Shown piece by piece: positions 19,178-27,507 of a DNA stretch of 64,000 bases. Numbering within the stretch: position 1 is the first letter of the stretch; every line of letters begins with the position of its first letter. The DNA lies in the NCBI GenBank assembly GCA_918797485.1, contig CAKKNE010000006.1:2170001-2234000 (forward strand), written 5' to 3'. The translations under genes and the position numbers were made by a program. Below the pieces are notes generated by a model that worked only from the letters and a program-made list of their open reading frames with translations, ran no database searches and had not been told where the DNA came from. This DNA is from Pelagomonas calceolata (taxonomy: Eukaryota; Sar; Pelagophyceae; Pelagomonadales; Pelagomonadaceae).

Positions 19178-19378
19178 CCGGCGCTGTATTCGCCTCCTGA
19201 GGCAGTATATCGACGGATAGAGGGCATAAAGCTGCCACACGCATCCCACGCGAGGCGCACAAACCTTTTGGGGCTGCCTCGACGCCACCGACGCGCGCCC
19301 AGCTGCCCCACCAAGAGCCCTGCCAAACAATACGCCTGTCGTAGCGGTGGGGAATATCCTTTGGGCTGCCCGACGCGA

Positions 19379-19385
19379 TATATAG
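19379..19385 (+). promoter_or_regulatory. TATA-like box
   Basis: TATATAG lies 60 bp before the EF-hand ATG at 19439, in a GC-rich context where such a run is rare. Position fits a core promoter; weak evidence alone. Confidence 0.35.
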
Positions 19386-19438
19386 GCTGCAGAGTAAGCC
19401 AAGGCCAAGAATAGCTGCCAGAGCAAGCCAAGGCCAGA

Positions 19439-19915
19439 ATGTCAGACATCCGAGTGACCGTGCCACCCTTGGACGAGCTCAAGGAAGCCTTTGCGAAATT
19501 CGACACGGAAAGCTCGGGCGCGATACCGGTCCACGACCTCGGAGCATTATTGCGCTCCGTCGGCGTCGTCGAGCTCAAGGAAGATGACCTGCAGGCGCTG
19601 ATTAGTGAAGAGATGTTCGACAAGAATTTCGACCTGCCCGAGTTCTTAGCATTAATGGTCGAGATCGGCCACACGCTGCCCGCGCCCGGCACGGAGAAGA
19701 AAGAGCTGCGGAAGGCCTTTAAGGCTGCCGATTCTGACAAAGACGGCTACCTGACGCCCGACGAGCTGCGACAAGCGATGGACGGCATGGCCGCCGAGCC
19801 GTTGGGAGATGACGAGTTTCAAGTCATGCTGGATGAGTGCAGGAGGGACGCGGAGATCGAAGAAGGCGAGCCGATAAAAATCGACGCGGCGGTGCGGTTC
19901 TTCCTGACCTCATAA
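19439..19915 (+). CDS. EF-hand calcium-binding protein (calmodulin-like)
   Basis: The 158-residue protein has a calmodulin-like four-hand layout. Hand 1 (FDTESSGAIPVHDL) lacks several calcium ligands. Hand 2 (EMFDKNFDLPEFLAL) is degenerate. Hand 3 (DSDKDGYLTPDEL) keeps a canonical loop D-x-D-x-D-x-Y-x-x-x-x-E. Hand 4 (EIEEGEPIKIDAAV) is degenerate. Probably only one site binds calcium well, so a troponin C/centrin-like adapter rather than true calmodulin is likely. The target is unknown. Confidence 0.85.
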   Translation: MSDIRVTVPPLDELKEAFAKFDTESSGAIPVHDLGALLRSVGVVELKEDDLQALISEEMFDKNFDLPEFLALMVEIGHTLPAPGTEKKELRKAFKAADSDKDGYLTPDELRQAMDGMAAEPLGDDEFQVMLDECRRDAEIEEGEPIKIDAAVRFFLTS

Positions 19916-19963
19916 AATTGTATATGTGAGACGAGCACTTAAGGGGAGAAAAGGGACAAAAAT

Positions 19964-20389
19964 TCACTCCTCGGCGTCGCCCGCATCAGCCATCGCGCGC
20001 GCGTCCTCGCGCGCCTTCTTGCACGCGTCGTAGGCGGCCTTGCACTTCTCCTCGACCTCCTTCGCCTCGGCCGCGAGGCGCTCGGCCTCCTTGCACTTCT
20101 CGGTCACCGTCTCGCGGTCCTTGCGCTCGATGGCCGCGAGCGCCTCCTGGGACGCCTGCTGGGCCTGCTGCGAGAGCGACTCCGCCTCGAGCGCGTACTT
20201 CTGGGCCTCCTGGGCGCGCGCCTCGATCTCCTCGACGGCCTTCAACGACATGCCCTGGGAGAGGTCGGGCCGCGGGTCCTTGGCGAGGTAGGGAGACACG
20301 GGCGTCCAGTTGCGCCAGCTCGCGGGGTCGCTCGCCGGCGCGTCTGCGGGGGGGCGGTCGCGTCGCCGGGCGTTTGCGGTCGCGCGCAT
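19964..20389 (-). CDS. Small coiled-coil protein, unknown
   Basis: The 141-residue protein has a basic N-terminus, then a conserved-looking WRNWTPVSPYLAKDPRPDL motif. From about residue 50 to the end there is a nearly continuous Ala/Glu/Lys coiled coil with three regularly spaced Cys (EKCKEAERL, EEKCKAAYDACKKA). It lies tail-to-tail with the EF-hand gene, 48 bp apart. No family was recognised. Confidence 0.65.
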   Translation of the reverse strand: MRATANARRRDRPPADAPASDPASWRNWTPVSPYLAKDPRPDLSQGMSLKAVEEIEARAQEAQKYALEAESLSQQAQQASQEALAAIERKDRETVTEKCKEAERLAAEAKEVEEKCKAAYDACKKAREDARAMADAGDAEE

Positions 20390-20996
20390 TTGTGTGTAGC
20401 AGCCGCGGCCGTGTAGAGACCGGCGTCATCGGGGCGGTTTCGCGCAGGTGCGTCTCGGCCGGCCGACGCGGCGCGCCGTCGTTGGAGTGCGCGTGCTGCC
20501 AGGTGTGTGTGGAGCGTCCGTTCGATCGCTAACGGCCGCGGCGCCGCAGGAGTTCGGGCGGCGGCAAACGAGGGTCCTAGTGATTGGAGCTGTTGGGCAC
20601 TGGTAGCCACCGGTCGGCATCGCGCTCGACATCTCTGCACAGCGGTGGTCTTTTAGCACTGCCCAGCTGTATGGAAAGGGCCCGAGGCGTGCTGATTTGC
20701 CAAAAACGCCGAGCGCTGAGCGGTTGGAGGAAAACCCGAATTGATTTGTTCGTTCGAAACCATCTCAATAATGAGTGTACAAGAGTGTTCTCAGCGCCGT
20801 CAGAGCGTGGCACCGCCGGAGAAAACCCGCATTCTCAGCCAAGCTTGCAAAAAGACTGCGCGGCATTGTCCATATCACAGCCGCGGTGTGCCCGCACGGC
20901 TGGTGTAGTAGTGCTACGTGTCGCACTGCTGCCACCACAACAGCTGGCGAGCCCTGCGCTGCCTACGAGCAGCACAGGCAGCAGGGCAGCTATAGC
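20390..20996. other. Intergenic region upstream of HEAT-like gene
   Basis: This 607-bp region lies between divergent starts. An open frame from 20775 joins the gene at 20997, but its first 74 residues look like translated leader. CCTAGTG at 20577 lacks the partner half of the CTAG element. No RNA gene or repeat was recognised. Confidence 0.4.
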
Positions 20997-23900
20997 ATGA
21001 AGACCAAACCAGGCGGACGCGCAGCGAGAACCGACCTGCCACCCGACATTCCGGAAGAGCTCAAGGCACTAGATGACGCCGCGTTACTAGATGCACTAGA
21101 AACGCAGCCGCCGGCCGTCGCGACGCGCGCGCTGCACGAGCGATTAAGGAAGAAACCGGCGCCCTCGGACGCGTTCAAGAGTGGCGCGCGCGTCTTGCTC
21201 GCGCGCATCGTCTTCCGCACGCCGTCGTCGAGTGCGGCGACGGCCGCCGCGGCTTATGGATTTTCCGGACCCGACGGCGCGCTCTTGCTCGAAGCGTTGC
21301 GAGGCGCGCTCGAGAAAACATCATCGACCAATGCGTTTACGAACGCGGCGGCTCGAGCCTTGGTCGCTACTGATTCTGAAGCGTACAAACGCGAGGAGTG
21401 GCCGCTGTCCGCGAAAGTCGCGCTCGTCCACGCCGCCGCCAAGACGCTGAAACATACGGAAGCCGCTTCAAAAATCTGCGCGGACGCTTCTAGAACTGCG
21501 GACGACGATGTCACAAGGGCCGCGGCGCTCGACGCGCTCACGGCGCTGGCGAAGCGCTCGAAATCATGCCGCGGTATCGCATCACAAGCGGCCGCCGATT
21601 CATTAAGGCGGCCCCTGGACCGGCGGCGGTTTGCCGCCGCCGTGGCCTGCTTGAAGATTTGCGGTTCGTCAAATGTGACCGCAGCATTAAAGACGGCGAA
21701 CGACCCCGACGCGTGCCTCAGAGGCCGCTGCGCCGCTCTAGAAGCGGCGCTGCCTTCGTTACAAGCGCCGCCATCGACTATGTGGGTTGATTTAGTTGAG
21801 CCGGGATTAACTGGAGACGCGGGGTCGAGACGAGCGGCCGTGGACCTCGCCTCAACAGCTTCGAACACCTTCGGCTTCGAGAGCTCGGGCGCGCTGCAGT
21901 GTTTGGTGCAGTCATTAGCCTCGTCCAAACAAGGCGTCGACGAGCTGTGCCTCAAGCTCTTGGATTGTGAGGATCATGATAGGAGGTGCTCATCGTTAGC
22001 CGCGGAGCTGCTTCTCGGGGCGCCGCCTTCCTGTAGAGTCCGGGCCTGCCGCGCGGCGTTGCAAGCGCGGTCGCAGTCGACGCACGCTTCGAAGCTGCTC
22101 GACGACGACGCGTTACGTGAAGCTTTGATGGATGCCGACGACGCGTGCCGCGCGGCGGCCGTCGAGGTGCTGGGGAGGCGCTCGTCCGATCCAAGGCGCC
22201 TGGCGGCGTTTTTTGATGATGCGCCGCTCGAGAAAGCGCTGAAATGTGCGGCGCGGCGCTTAGCGCGGAGTTCAGCAGCTCTAGAATTGGGCGAACTCGC
22301 GTGTCGTGCCTTGGGCGATGCCAGTACGGAGGCGAACGCGTCATCAGTGCTCGAGGGCTTGTCCGACGGCCCCCACGCCGTGGAATTAGTGGAAAGATGC
22401 CGTTCTTCACTATTAGAAGCTTTGCGGACGTCGCGCTGGGACCGACGGCGGCGCGTCTACTACGACTTACTGAAACTAGGCCCACCGATCAAGGAAGACC
22501 ATGATGAGGACTTCTCCGACGGTTCTGCAAGGCTGACCGCTTTGTCTGGAGATTTGAGCCTCGCGTCGAAAGCAGAGGCGACCATAAAATCGCCTTATCT
22601 AGGAGCGCTTTCGCTCCTAGCGGACCAATTGGACGACTCAAGCGCTCTCAGTGCCGCCGGCGCCGCCGCGCGAGATTTAAGGTTGTGGGGTGCCCAGCTG
22701 CCGGCCGAAGATGGCCATGAAGACTCGTCTGATGAGGAGGGCGAGTCCGACGCGTGGCACGGCTGCCGGAACGCCTGCGCGTTGGCAGCTTCTGTAGCGC
22801 GCCACGCCCCTACTATGATTGGCGACGCGGCCCTTGAGCTACTATTGAGGACGCGCCACACGGGCGCCATCAACGGGGGCGAGAGTGTCCTAAGGGCGGC
22901 GTCCTTGTCAGGCACGGACGAGGATCGAAGGAGGTGGCTCAAGACCGCGTTGACGTCGTGTCGGCGACCGGACGACCATTTATCGAGACGCCGGAGCGCC
23001 GGCCTCGGCGCGGCGCACGCCGCTTTGCTGGACACGGATCCCTCTCTCTCACAAAACGCGTGCAAGTTTCTGATTACCATCGCTTCCAATGGAGGAGCTA
23101 GAGACGCGAAGAGGGCGTTGAATGTTCTGGCGGCCGTCGCCGACCGCGCCTCGAATGCGTTGCGGCACGATTTGGGGAAGGCGCTGAGCGCCTCGCTGAC
23201 ACGCGCGGACGACGGCGACTGGGGGTGTCGAGGGGCGGCGGCGCTGTGCGCCGCCGCTTTGTTGAGACGTTTGTACCGCGACGAGCGGAGTCTTTTCGAC
23301 GGGGCGGAAGGCGACTTGCGGTCCTATACTCATATAAAGGAGGCCGTCGACGACGCTTTAGCACGGGAGGGCCCCATCGGCCGCACGATCGCGTTGCGTT
23401 GTATTCGTGGCTGCCGAGCGTCAAAACCATCGCAAGAGACGTGGCTCGCGTTACTCGGCGCGAGCGACCAGCGCGTCCGCGTCGCCGCCGCCGAGACGCT
23501 TTCTTCCTTGAACGAACCCTGGTGCACTCCATCACTACTGTGCGACGGCTTGTTACCTCAGAACGACCCCAATGGTGCCCACGGCCGCCTCCTGTGCTGC
23601 GCTTTACTCCCTCAAACAAATTCCACGGACGACGTCAAGAGTTTAATTAGATGCGCGTCGCGCCTCGCGCCCAAGAATGCCGATGAGGTCTGGTGCCCGC
23701 CCGTCCATCTGGTGGCGTGCGAGGCCTTGGCAAAGCACGCGCCGGCGACGCCGCGCCTGGCCGCGGCCGAGAACGCATGTATTGAGCGAATATTGGCGCG
23801 TGGCACACGCCCCGACACTTTACCAGGAGAGGGCCGCCTCGACGCGGCGCTCGCTATTAGAAGATGCGCGCGGTTAATTGGAGAGGACGCGAACGAGGCC

Positions 23901-24926
23901 CTCAAGCTGCTCGACGACGACGTCGCGGACCCCGTCGCCATTGGATTGCTGGGCGCGGCATCAAAAGCGTGCGGCATTGTCAGAGACGAGCGGTTTTTAG
24001 ATGATTTGGATCTGGACGAGGCTACGTGTGAAATTGGGGAGGGCCGCGTGCCGCCGTACGTCGTCCAGGCCGAGCTTCGGAGGCTCACGACGGCGTCTCC
24101 ATCAAGGCGCGCGGCGGCGCTGAAACTCGCGCTCGCGGCGGCGGCGTGCGGGAGCCTCCACGAGGCCGTCGTCGAGGTCGAGGTGCCTGCCGCCGTCGTC
24201 GAATCTTCCAGGAGGTGGCCCGAGGCCGCGCGCGCGGTCGTGGCGCAGCTCAGGGCGATCCTACAAAACGACCACGGGCCCGCGTTGTCGTGCTTCCGGG
24301 CCAACGGCGGCGTTCTATTGAGGCGGGGCGCCGCGCGCGCGTGTGCGCTGCTCCAGGACCCGCCTTCTTCAGTAATTCAGGCGTGCCTGGCCCTCGCGTG
24401 CGATTCTGATCGCGTCGTCCGGGCCAACGCGGCCGACGCGCTGGCGCCGGGGCTCAGTCCGGCGGCCGCCGTCGTTAGTGTGGCGGCGGAGTTCACGGGC
24501 GTCGTGCCCGTCAAGGCCAAGGCGCTGCTGGCGCGGCGCGCGGCGTTGATGAAGGCGCCGCCCGCGGCCGCGCCGCCGGGGCTCGTGGTCGACGCGCCGC
24601 CGCCGCCGCCCTCGCCGATCTCTCCGGCGACGCCCCCCAAGCGCGTTGGCTCCAACAGCAAGTTCCCGGCAGTTCCTGATCCCGAGACGGTCCGCGCGCC
24701 CGCGACGACGCCGCTCGCGTCGCCCCAGCGGGCGGCCGCGCCGCCGCCGCCGCCGTCGCCGACGACGCCGCGCAAGTCCGTGGACCTCCCCGGCTTCGCG
24801 CCCTCGAAGGCGGCGAAGCCCGTCGCGGCGACGCCCGACGCCAAGCCGCGCCGCAAGGTGTCCTCGCTCATCAAGCGCTTCGAGCGCAAGAAGGGCGCCG
24901 CGTCCCCGCCGGAAGCACCTAAGTGA
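20997..24926 (+). CDS. Large HEAT/ARM-like alpha-solenoid protein with Pro-rich tail
   Basis: The ATG at 20997 (MKTKPGGRAARTDLPPDIPEE) gives 1309 residues; an in-frame ATG at 20775 adds 74 improbable residues. From about residue 25 to 1180 the sequence is a series of paired helices rich in Ala/Leu with Asp/Arg at repeat positions (for example DVTRAAALDALTALAKRSK, QRVRVAAAETLSSLNEPW, DRVVRANAADALAPGL), the pattern of HEAT/ARM repeats. The last 130 residues are Pro/Ala-rich low complexity with a basic end (RRKVSSLIKRFERKKG). This suggests a scaffold for trafficking or the cytoskeleton; orthology is not recognised. Confidence 0.75.
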   Translation: MKTKPGGRAARTDLPPDIPEELKALDDAALLDALETQPPAVATRALHERLRKKPAPSDAFKSGARVLLARIVFRTPSSSAATAAAAYGFSGPDGALLLEALRGALEKTSSTNAFTNAAARALVATDSEAYKREEWPLSAKVALVHAAAKTLKHTEAASKICADASRTADDDVTRAAALDALTALAKRSKSCRGIASQAAADSLRRPLDRRRFAAAVACLKICGSSNVTAALKTANDPDACLRGRCAALEAALPSLQAPPSTMWVDLVEPGLTGDAGSRRAAVDLASTASNTFGFESSGALQCLVQSLASSKQGVDELCLKLLDCEDHDRRCSSLAAELLLGAPPSCRVRACRAALQARSQSTHASKLLDDDALREALMDADDACRAAAVEVLGRRSSDPRRLAAFFDDAPLEKALKCAARRLARSSAALELGELACRALGDASTEANASSVLEGLSDGPHAVELVERCRSSLLEALRTSRWDRRRRVYYDLLKLGPPIKEDHDEDFSDGSARLTALSGDLSLASKAEATIKSPYLGALSLLADQLDDSSALSAAGAAARDLRLWGAQLPAEDGHEDSSDEEGESDAWHGCRNACALAASVARHAPTMIGDAALELLLRTRHTGAINGGESVLRAASLSGTDEDRRRWLKTALTSCRRPDDHLSRRRSAGLGAAHAALLDTDPSLSQNACKFLITIASNGGARDAKRALNVLAAVADRASNALRHDLGKALSASLTRADDGDWGCRGAAALCAAALLRRLYRDERSLFDGAEGDLRSYTHIKEAVDDALAREGPIGRTIALRCIRGCRASKPSQETWLALLGASDQRVRVAAAETLSSLNEPWCTPSLLCDGLLPQNDPNGAHGRLLCCALLPQTNSTDDVKSLIRCASRLAPKNADEVWCPPVHLVACEALAKHAPATPRLAAAENACIERILARGTRPDTLPGEGRLDAALAIRRCARLIGEDANEALKLLDDDVADPVAIGLLGAASKACGIVRDERFLDDLDLDEATCEIGEGRVPPYVVQAELRRLTTASPSRRAAALKLALAAAACGSLHEAVVEVEVPAAVVESSRRWPEAARAVVAQLRAILQNDHGPALSCFRANGGVLLRRGAARACALLQDPPSSVIQACLALACDSDRVVRANAADALAPGLSPAAAVVSVAAEFTGVVPVKAKALLARRAALMKAPPAAAPPGLVVDAPPPPPSPISPATPPKRVGSNSKFPAVPDPETVRAPATTPLASPQRAAAPPPPPSPTTPRKSVDLPGFAPSKAAKPVAATPDAKPRRKVSSLIKRFERKKGAASPPEAPK

Positions 24927-24976
24927 ATGTGACTCATCAACTTCATACGCCATCGCCGCGAATTCTAGAAGAATAC

Positions 24977-25789
24977 TTAGTCCCCGGCGGCCGCTCGAGC
25001 GGCCGCGGCAGCATCAGCGAGTGCGGCAGCCGGCGCCGGCGCCGGCACCACGGCCAAATAGTCGGGCCCGATGCGCGGCGCCGGCGGGGCCCTATACGGA
25101 CCGACGCACTGCTTCCGGAACTCGTTCAGCAGGGGATACACTTTCCGGAAGGCCTCGTGCAGTTGAGCTACGGATCTCGCCCCCGTCAAGACGATGCGCC
25201 CAGACACGAAGGTCAGGATCACCGTCTTCGGCTCGAGCAACCGATAGATCAGCCCCGGAAATAATTCAGGCTCGTAACTTGCATAAGTGTTGTGCGCGAA
25301 GGCCAACGCCTCCAACCGAATAGGGAAGCCCACGTTCACCGTCGCGACGACGTTCTGTAGTCTGAAACCAGTGAACTGGACCGGAAAACCAATTTTTGCT
25401 ATTATAGCGGCGTAGATCCGCGCGCCTCGCTTCGCGGCCGCTTCGGATTTCGCGCCGGTGCACACCAACTTGCCGCTCTGGAACACGAGAGCCGTACACC
25501 TAGGCTCCCGTAACCGCATCACGACCGCGGAGAACTTTCTTGGATTGTACTCGGCGTTGCGCGCATGCGTGGAAAGTTTTCTCAAATCCAAGGGTGTTTT
25601 CAGATTGACCGTGGCGACGACGTTCTGGACCTCCATCGTCGTCCTTTGTTGCAACATGGCCTTCGTCACCTCGTCGTCGTCTTCACCGGCCTCTAAGAGG
25701 GGGTCGGTTCTATTGGCTTCGTCCGTCGCCTGCTCGACGGTGGCCACCAGCGCGTCGTCGGCGGCGTCGTTCGCGGCGAGTTCGGCCAT
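24977..25789 (-). CDS. TBP: TATA-box binding protein (TBP)
   Basis: The 270-residue protein has the two pseudo-symmetric TBP repeats. Repeat 1 starts VQNVVATVNLKTPLDLRKL and contains NPRKFSAVVMRLREPRCTALVF. Repeat 2 starts LQNVVATVNVGFPIRLEALAF and contains SYEPELFPGLIYRLLEPKTV then ILTFVSGRIVLTGA. TBP positions general transcription machinery on promoters. An acidic N-terminal arm of about 45 residues precedes the core. Unusually, about 45 residues of Ala/Pro-rich sequence follow the point where most TBPs end (LLNEFRK). Confidence 0.95.
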   Translation of the reverse strand: MAELAANDAADDALVATVEQATDEANRTDPLLEAGEDDDEVTKAMLQQRTTMEVQNVVATVNLKTPLDLRKLSTHARNAEYNPRKFSAVVMRLREPRCTALVFQSGKLVCTGAKSEAAAKRGARIYAAIIAKIGFPVQFTGFRLQNVVATVNVGFPIRLEALAFAHNTYASYEPELFPGLIYRLLEPKTVILTFVSGRIVLTGARSVAQLHEAFRKVYPLLNEFRKQCVGPYRAPPAPRIGPDYLAVVPAPAPAAALADAAAAARAAAGD

Positions 25790-25991
25790 TTTGTTCTTTG
25801 TTTGCGTCGCGCGCTCGGCGCTGCACCGCAGCGCTGTGATGTTTGGCCTGTTGCGAGGGCGCTACGGCACCGGCGATTGTAAGCTCTCCCAGTCCGCTGC
25901 GGGCCGGCTCTGGGAAGTTGTACGACGCGCTCTTTGCGTGTGGTTACGCGTCTATAGACGTGTTTTGGTCGATTTGCGCCGGGGCCGCAAA

Positions 25992-26013
25992 CTAGCGTGC
26001 ATAGAGACACTAG
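25992..26013 (-). promoter_or_regulatory. CTAG palindromic upstream element
   Basis: The minus strand reads ACTAGTGTCTCTATGCACG then CTAG. It lies about 224 bp before the TBP ATG at 25789 and is oriented toward it. Confidence 0.55.
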
Positions 26014-26650
26014 TGCGACGGAAAATCTGATTCTCGGCGGAGGTGTCTTGGAAGGCTCGTCAGAAGCCAGAATAGACTCTTGCGATTCTGTTGTCTGCAT
26101 TCGGCCGCGCCCAAAAGCTGAGTTTTGGCATAAGACGAGGCGCGAGGCAGCTGGCCACGCCGCTGCGCTGTGAAGTAAAGCACGGCGTCTAGGAAAGATT
26201 GTATTTGCGATTCGCTGCCCTCTACCTCCGAAACCGCCCCAGCGGGTGCGCTGAGGAGGCTGTACCGCAACCCTCACCGATTGGAGCCATTCTCTGCCGA
26301 GCGGCGCGGCGCGGGCTTGCGCGCTCTCTAACGGCGGCCCAATGCGCTGCTGCGCGCCGTGCGCTTCCGCCGGCGGGACTGGCGGCGGTACTGCTGGAAC
26401 CGCGGCGCGACCGGGTCGTGTTCCGCGCGTTCCGCTCAGTCAAAAGCCCAGCCCGAGCGTTGCGCCGCGGGCTCGCGCGCGCGCTGCTCCGGATGGCTCA
26501 CTCAAAAACGCCACCCGAACGGGGCGCCGCCGGCTTGTGATGCTCTCCGCGGCTCAAACCGCCTGAGGCGCCGCCGCCTCACTCAATTCCCGCCCTTGCG
26601 CCGCCGCCGATTGCTGTTGCCCCACGCGATGCCCCCCGCGCAGGTGAGAA

Positions 26651-26717
26651 GTCGACGCGACCGCTGCGCCGGTGACTTGAGTGCTAAACGTCGACGCCAC
26701 CGCGCCGACGACTTGAG
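26651..26717 (+). repeat. Imperfect tandem duplication before COX5B-like start
   Basis: A segment beginning GTCGACGC and ending GACTTGAG occurs at 26651-26681 and again, with a few changes, at 26690-26717. The second copy ends two bases before the ATG at 26720. It could be a duplicated leader element. Confidence 0.6.
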
Positions 26718-26719
26718 AA

Positions 26720-27109
26720 ATGTGGGCCCTCGCAAGGAGGGCGCCGCGGCTCGCCGCAGCCGCCGCGCGGCCGCGCTGCGCCGCGCGGGCCTTGTCCGGC
26801 AGCGACGGCAAAATCCCCGAGGACATCAACCAGCAGGCGGGCCGGCGGCTCGAGGAGATGAAGTACGAGCTCGCCGGCGAGGGCGAGCTCTTCTCGCGGG
26901 ACCCCATCGTGCCGCCCGCCGACCAGGGCACGAAGGAGAACCCGATCCTCGTGCCGAGCGCCGAGCACGAGCGGGCCGTCGGCTACGAGGACCCCGACGC
27001 GGGGCAATTGGTCTGGTTCACGCTGACCAAGGGGCCGGTGCACTACGTGCCGGACATCGACCTCTACTTCAAGATGTTCCCTGTGGGCGACGGGTCCGGC
27101 GGGCACTGA
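26720..27109 (+). CDS. COX5B: Cytochrome c oxidase subunit 5b-like, lacking zinc cysteines
   Basis: The 129-residue protein has an Arg/Ala-rich mitochondrial presequence (MWALARRAPRLAAAAARPR). The body matches COX5B/COX4: GTKENPILVPS, then VWFTLTKGP and a final DLYFKMFPVG. Subunit 5b is a nuclear-encoded matrix-side subunit of complex IV that normally holds zinc through four Cys (CxC...CPxC). Here the corresponding positions read VGYEDPD and HYVPDID, so no Cys remains and the zinc site is absent. Confidence 0.8.
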   Translation: MWALARRAPRLAAAAARPRCAARALSGSDGKIPEDINQQAGRRLEEMKYELAGEGELFSRDPIVPPADQGTKENPILVPSAEHERAVGYEDPDAGQLVWFTLTKGPVHYVPDIDLYFKMFPVGDGSGGH

Positions 27110-27340
27110 GCGCTTGGCGGCCGCGCTATTCTGCCGCGTCTGTCTCGGCGGCGGCGCGTCCCGCATTAATACATAGTCTAGATTACTCTCCTTTTGTGCG
27201 CGTCGGCGGCGCCGGGTGGGAGCGCTAGCGCGTCCTGGCTCTACGTCCTGGCCCGGGAATGGCACCCCGCGCGCGACCAGTAAACGCGACGCCGTCGCTC
27301 CGGTCTCTCTCTCCATTCGCCCTTTCTGCGGGTATATCGT

Positions 27341-27359
27341 TACGGTGATAGGACTAGTG
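27341..27359 (+). repeat. 19-bp intergenic repeat copy
   Basis: TACGGTGATAGGACTAGTG matches 18 of 19 bases at 3443-3461, which lies 32 bp after the protease stop. Shorter relatives (CTAGGACCAG) occur near 11371. Confidence 0.5.
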
Positions 27360-27374
27360 GCGGAGCCTCTCTCG

Positions 27375-27397
27375 GCTAGTGCCTTACAGGGTCTAGC
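27375..27397 (+). promoter_or_regulatory. CTAG palindromic upstream element
   Basis: GCTAGTGCCTTACAGGGT then CTAGC, 133 bp before the ATG at 27508 and oriented toward it. Confidence 0.6.
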
Positions 27398-27507
27398 TGC
27401 TGTTCTTTGCCATCAGATTTAAGGCTGCCACGAAGCACCTCTGCCGGTGACGGCATCGATTTTGTAAGGAGTGTGCTGCCAGCTCTCTCGACGCCGCAGC
27501 AGATTCA

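Larger units (their letters stand above)
18963..19438. other. Divergent intergenic region, transporter and EF-hand genes
   Basis: This 476-bp region holds a CTAG element (19155-19177), several GCTGCC blocks (about 19232, 19274, 19300, 19364) and a TATATAG at 19379-19385. No convincing coding frame was seen. Confidence 0.5.
25790..26719. other. Intergenic region, TBP and COX5B-like genes
   Basis: This is 930 bp between divergent starts, the longest gene-free stretch here. It contains a CTAG element (25992-26013) and an imperfect duplication next to the COX5B-like ATG. Open frames within it have erratic composition and no recognisable domain. No RNA gene was seen. Confidence 0.5.
27110..27507 (+). 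other. Intergenic region before plastid repeat-protein gene
   Basis: This 398-bp region contains TACGGTGATAGGACTAGTG (27341-27359), nearly identical to a segment at 3443-3461, and a CTAG element at 27375-27397. Nothing coding was supported. Confidence 0.5.

Noticed and set aside
26199-26719. Small open frames and an ATG followed by GTGAG upstream of the COX5B-like gene
   Set aside because: The presequence start at 26720 is fully adequate; no continuing exon supports an upstream coding start.
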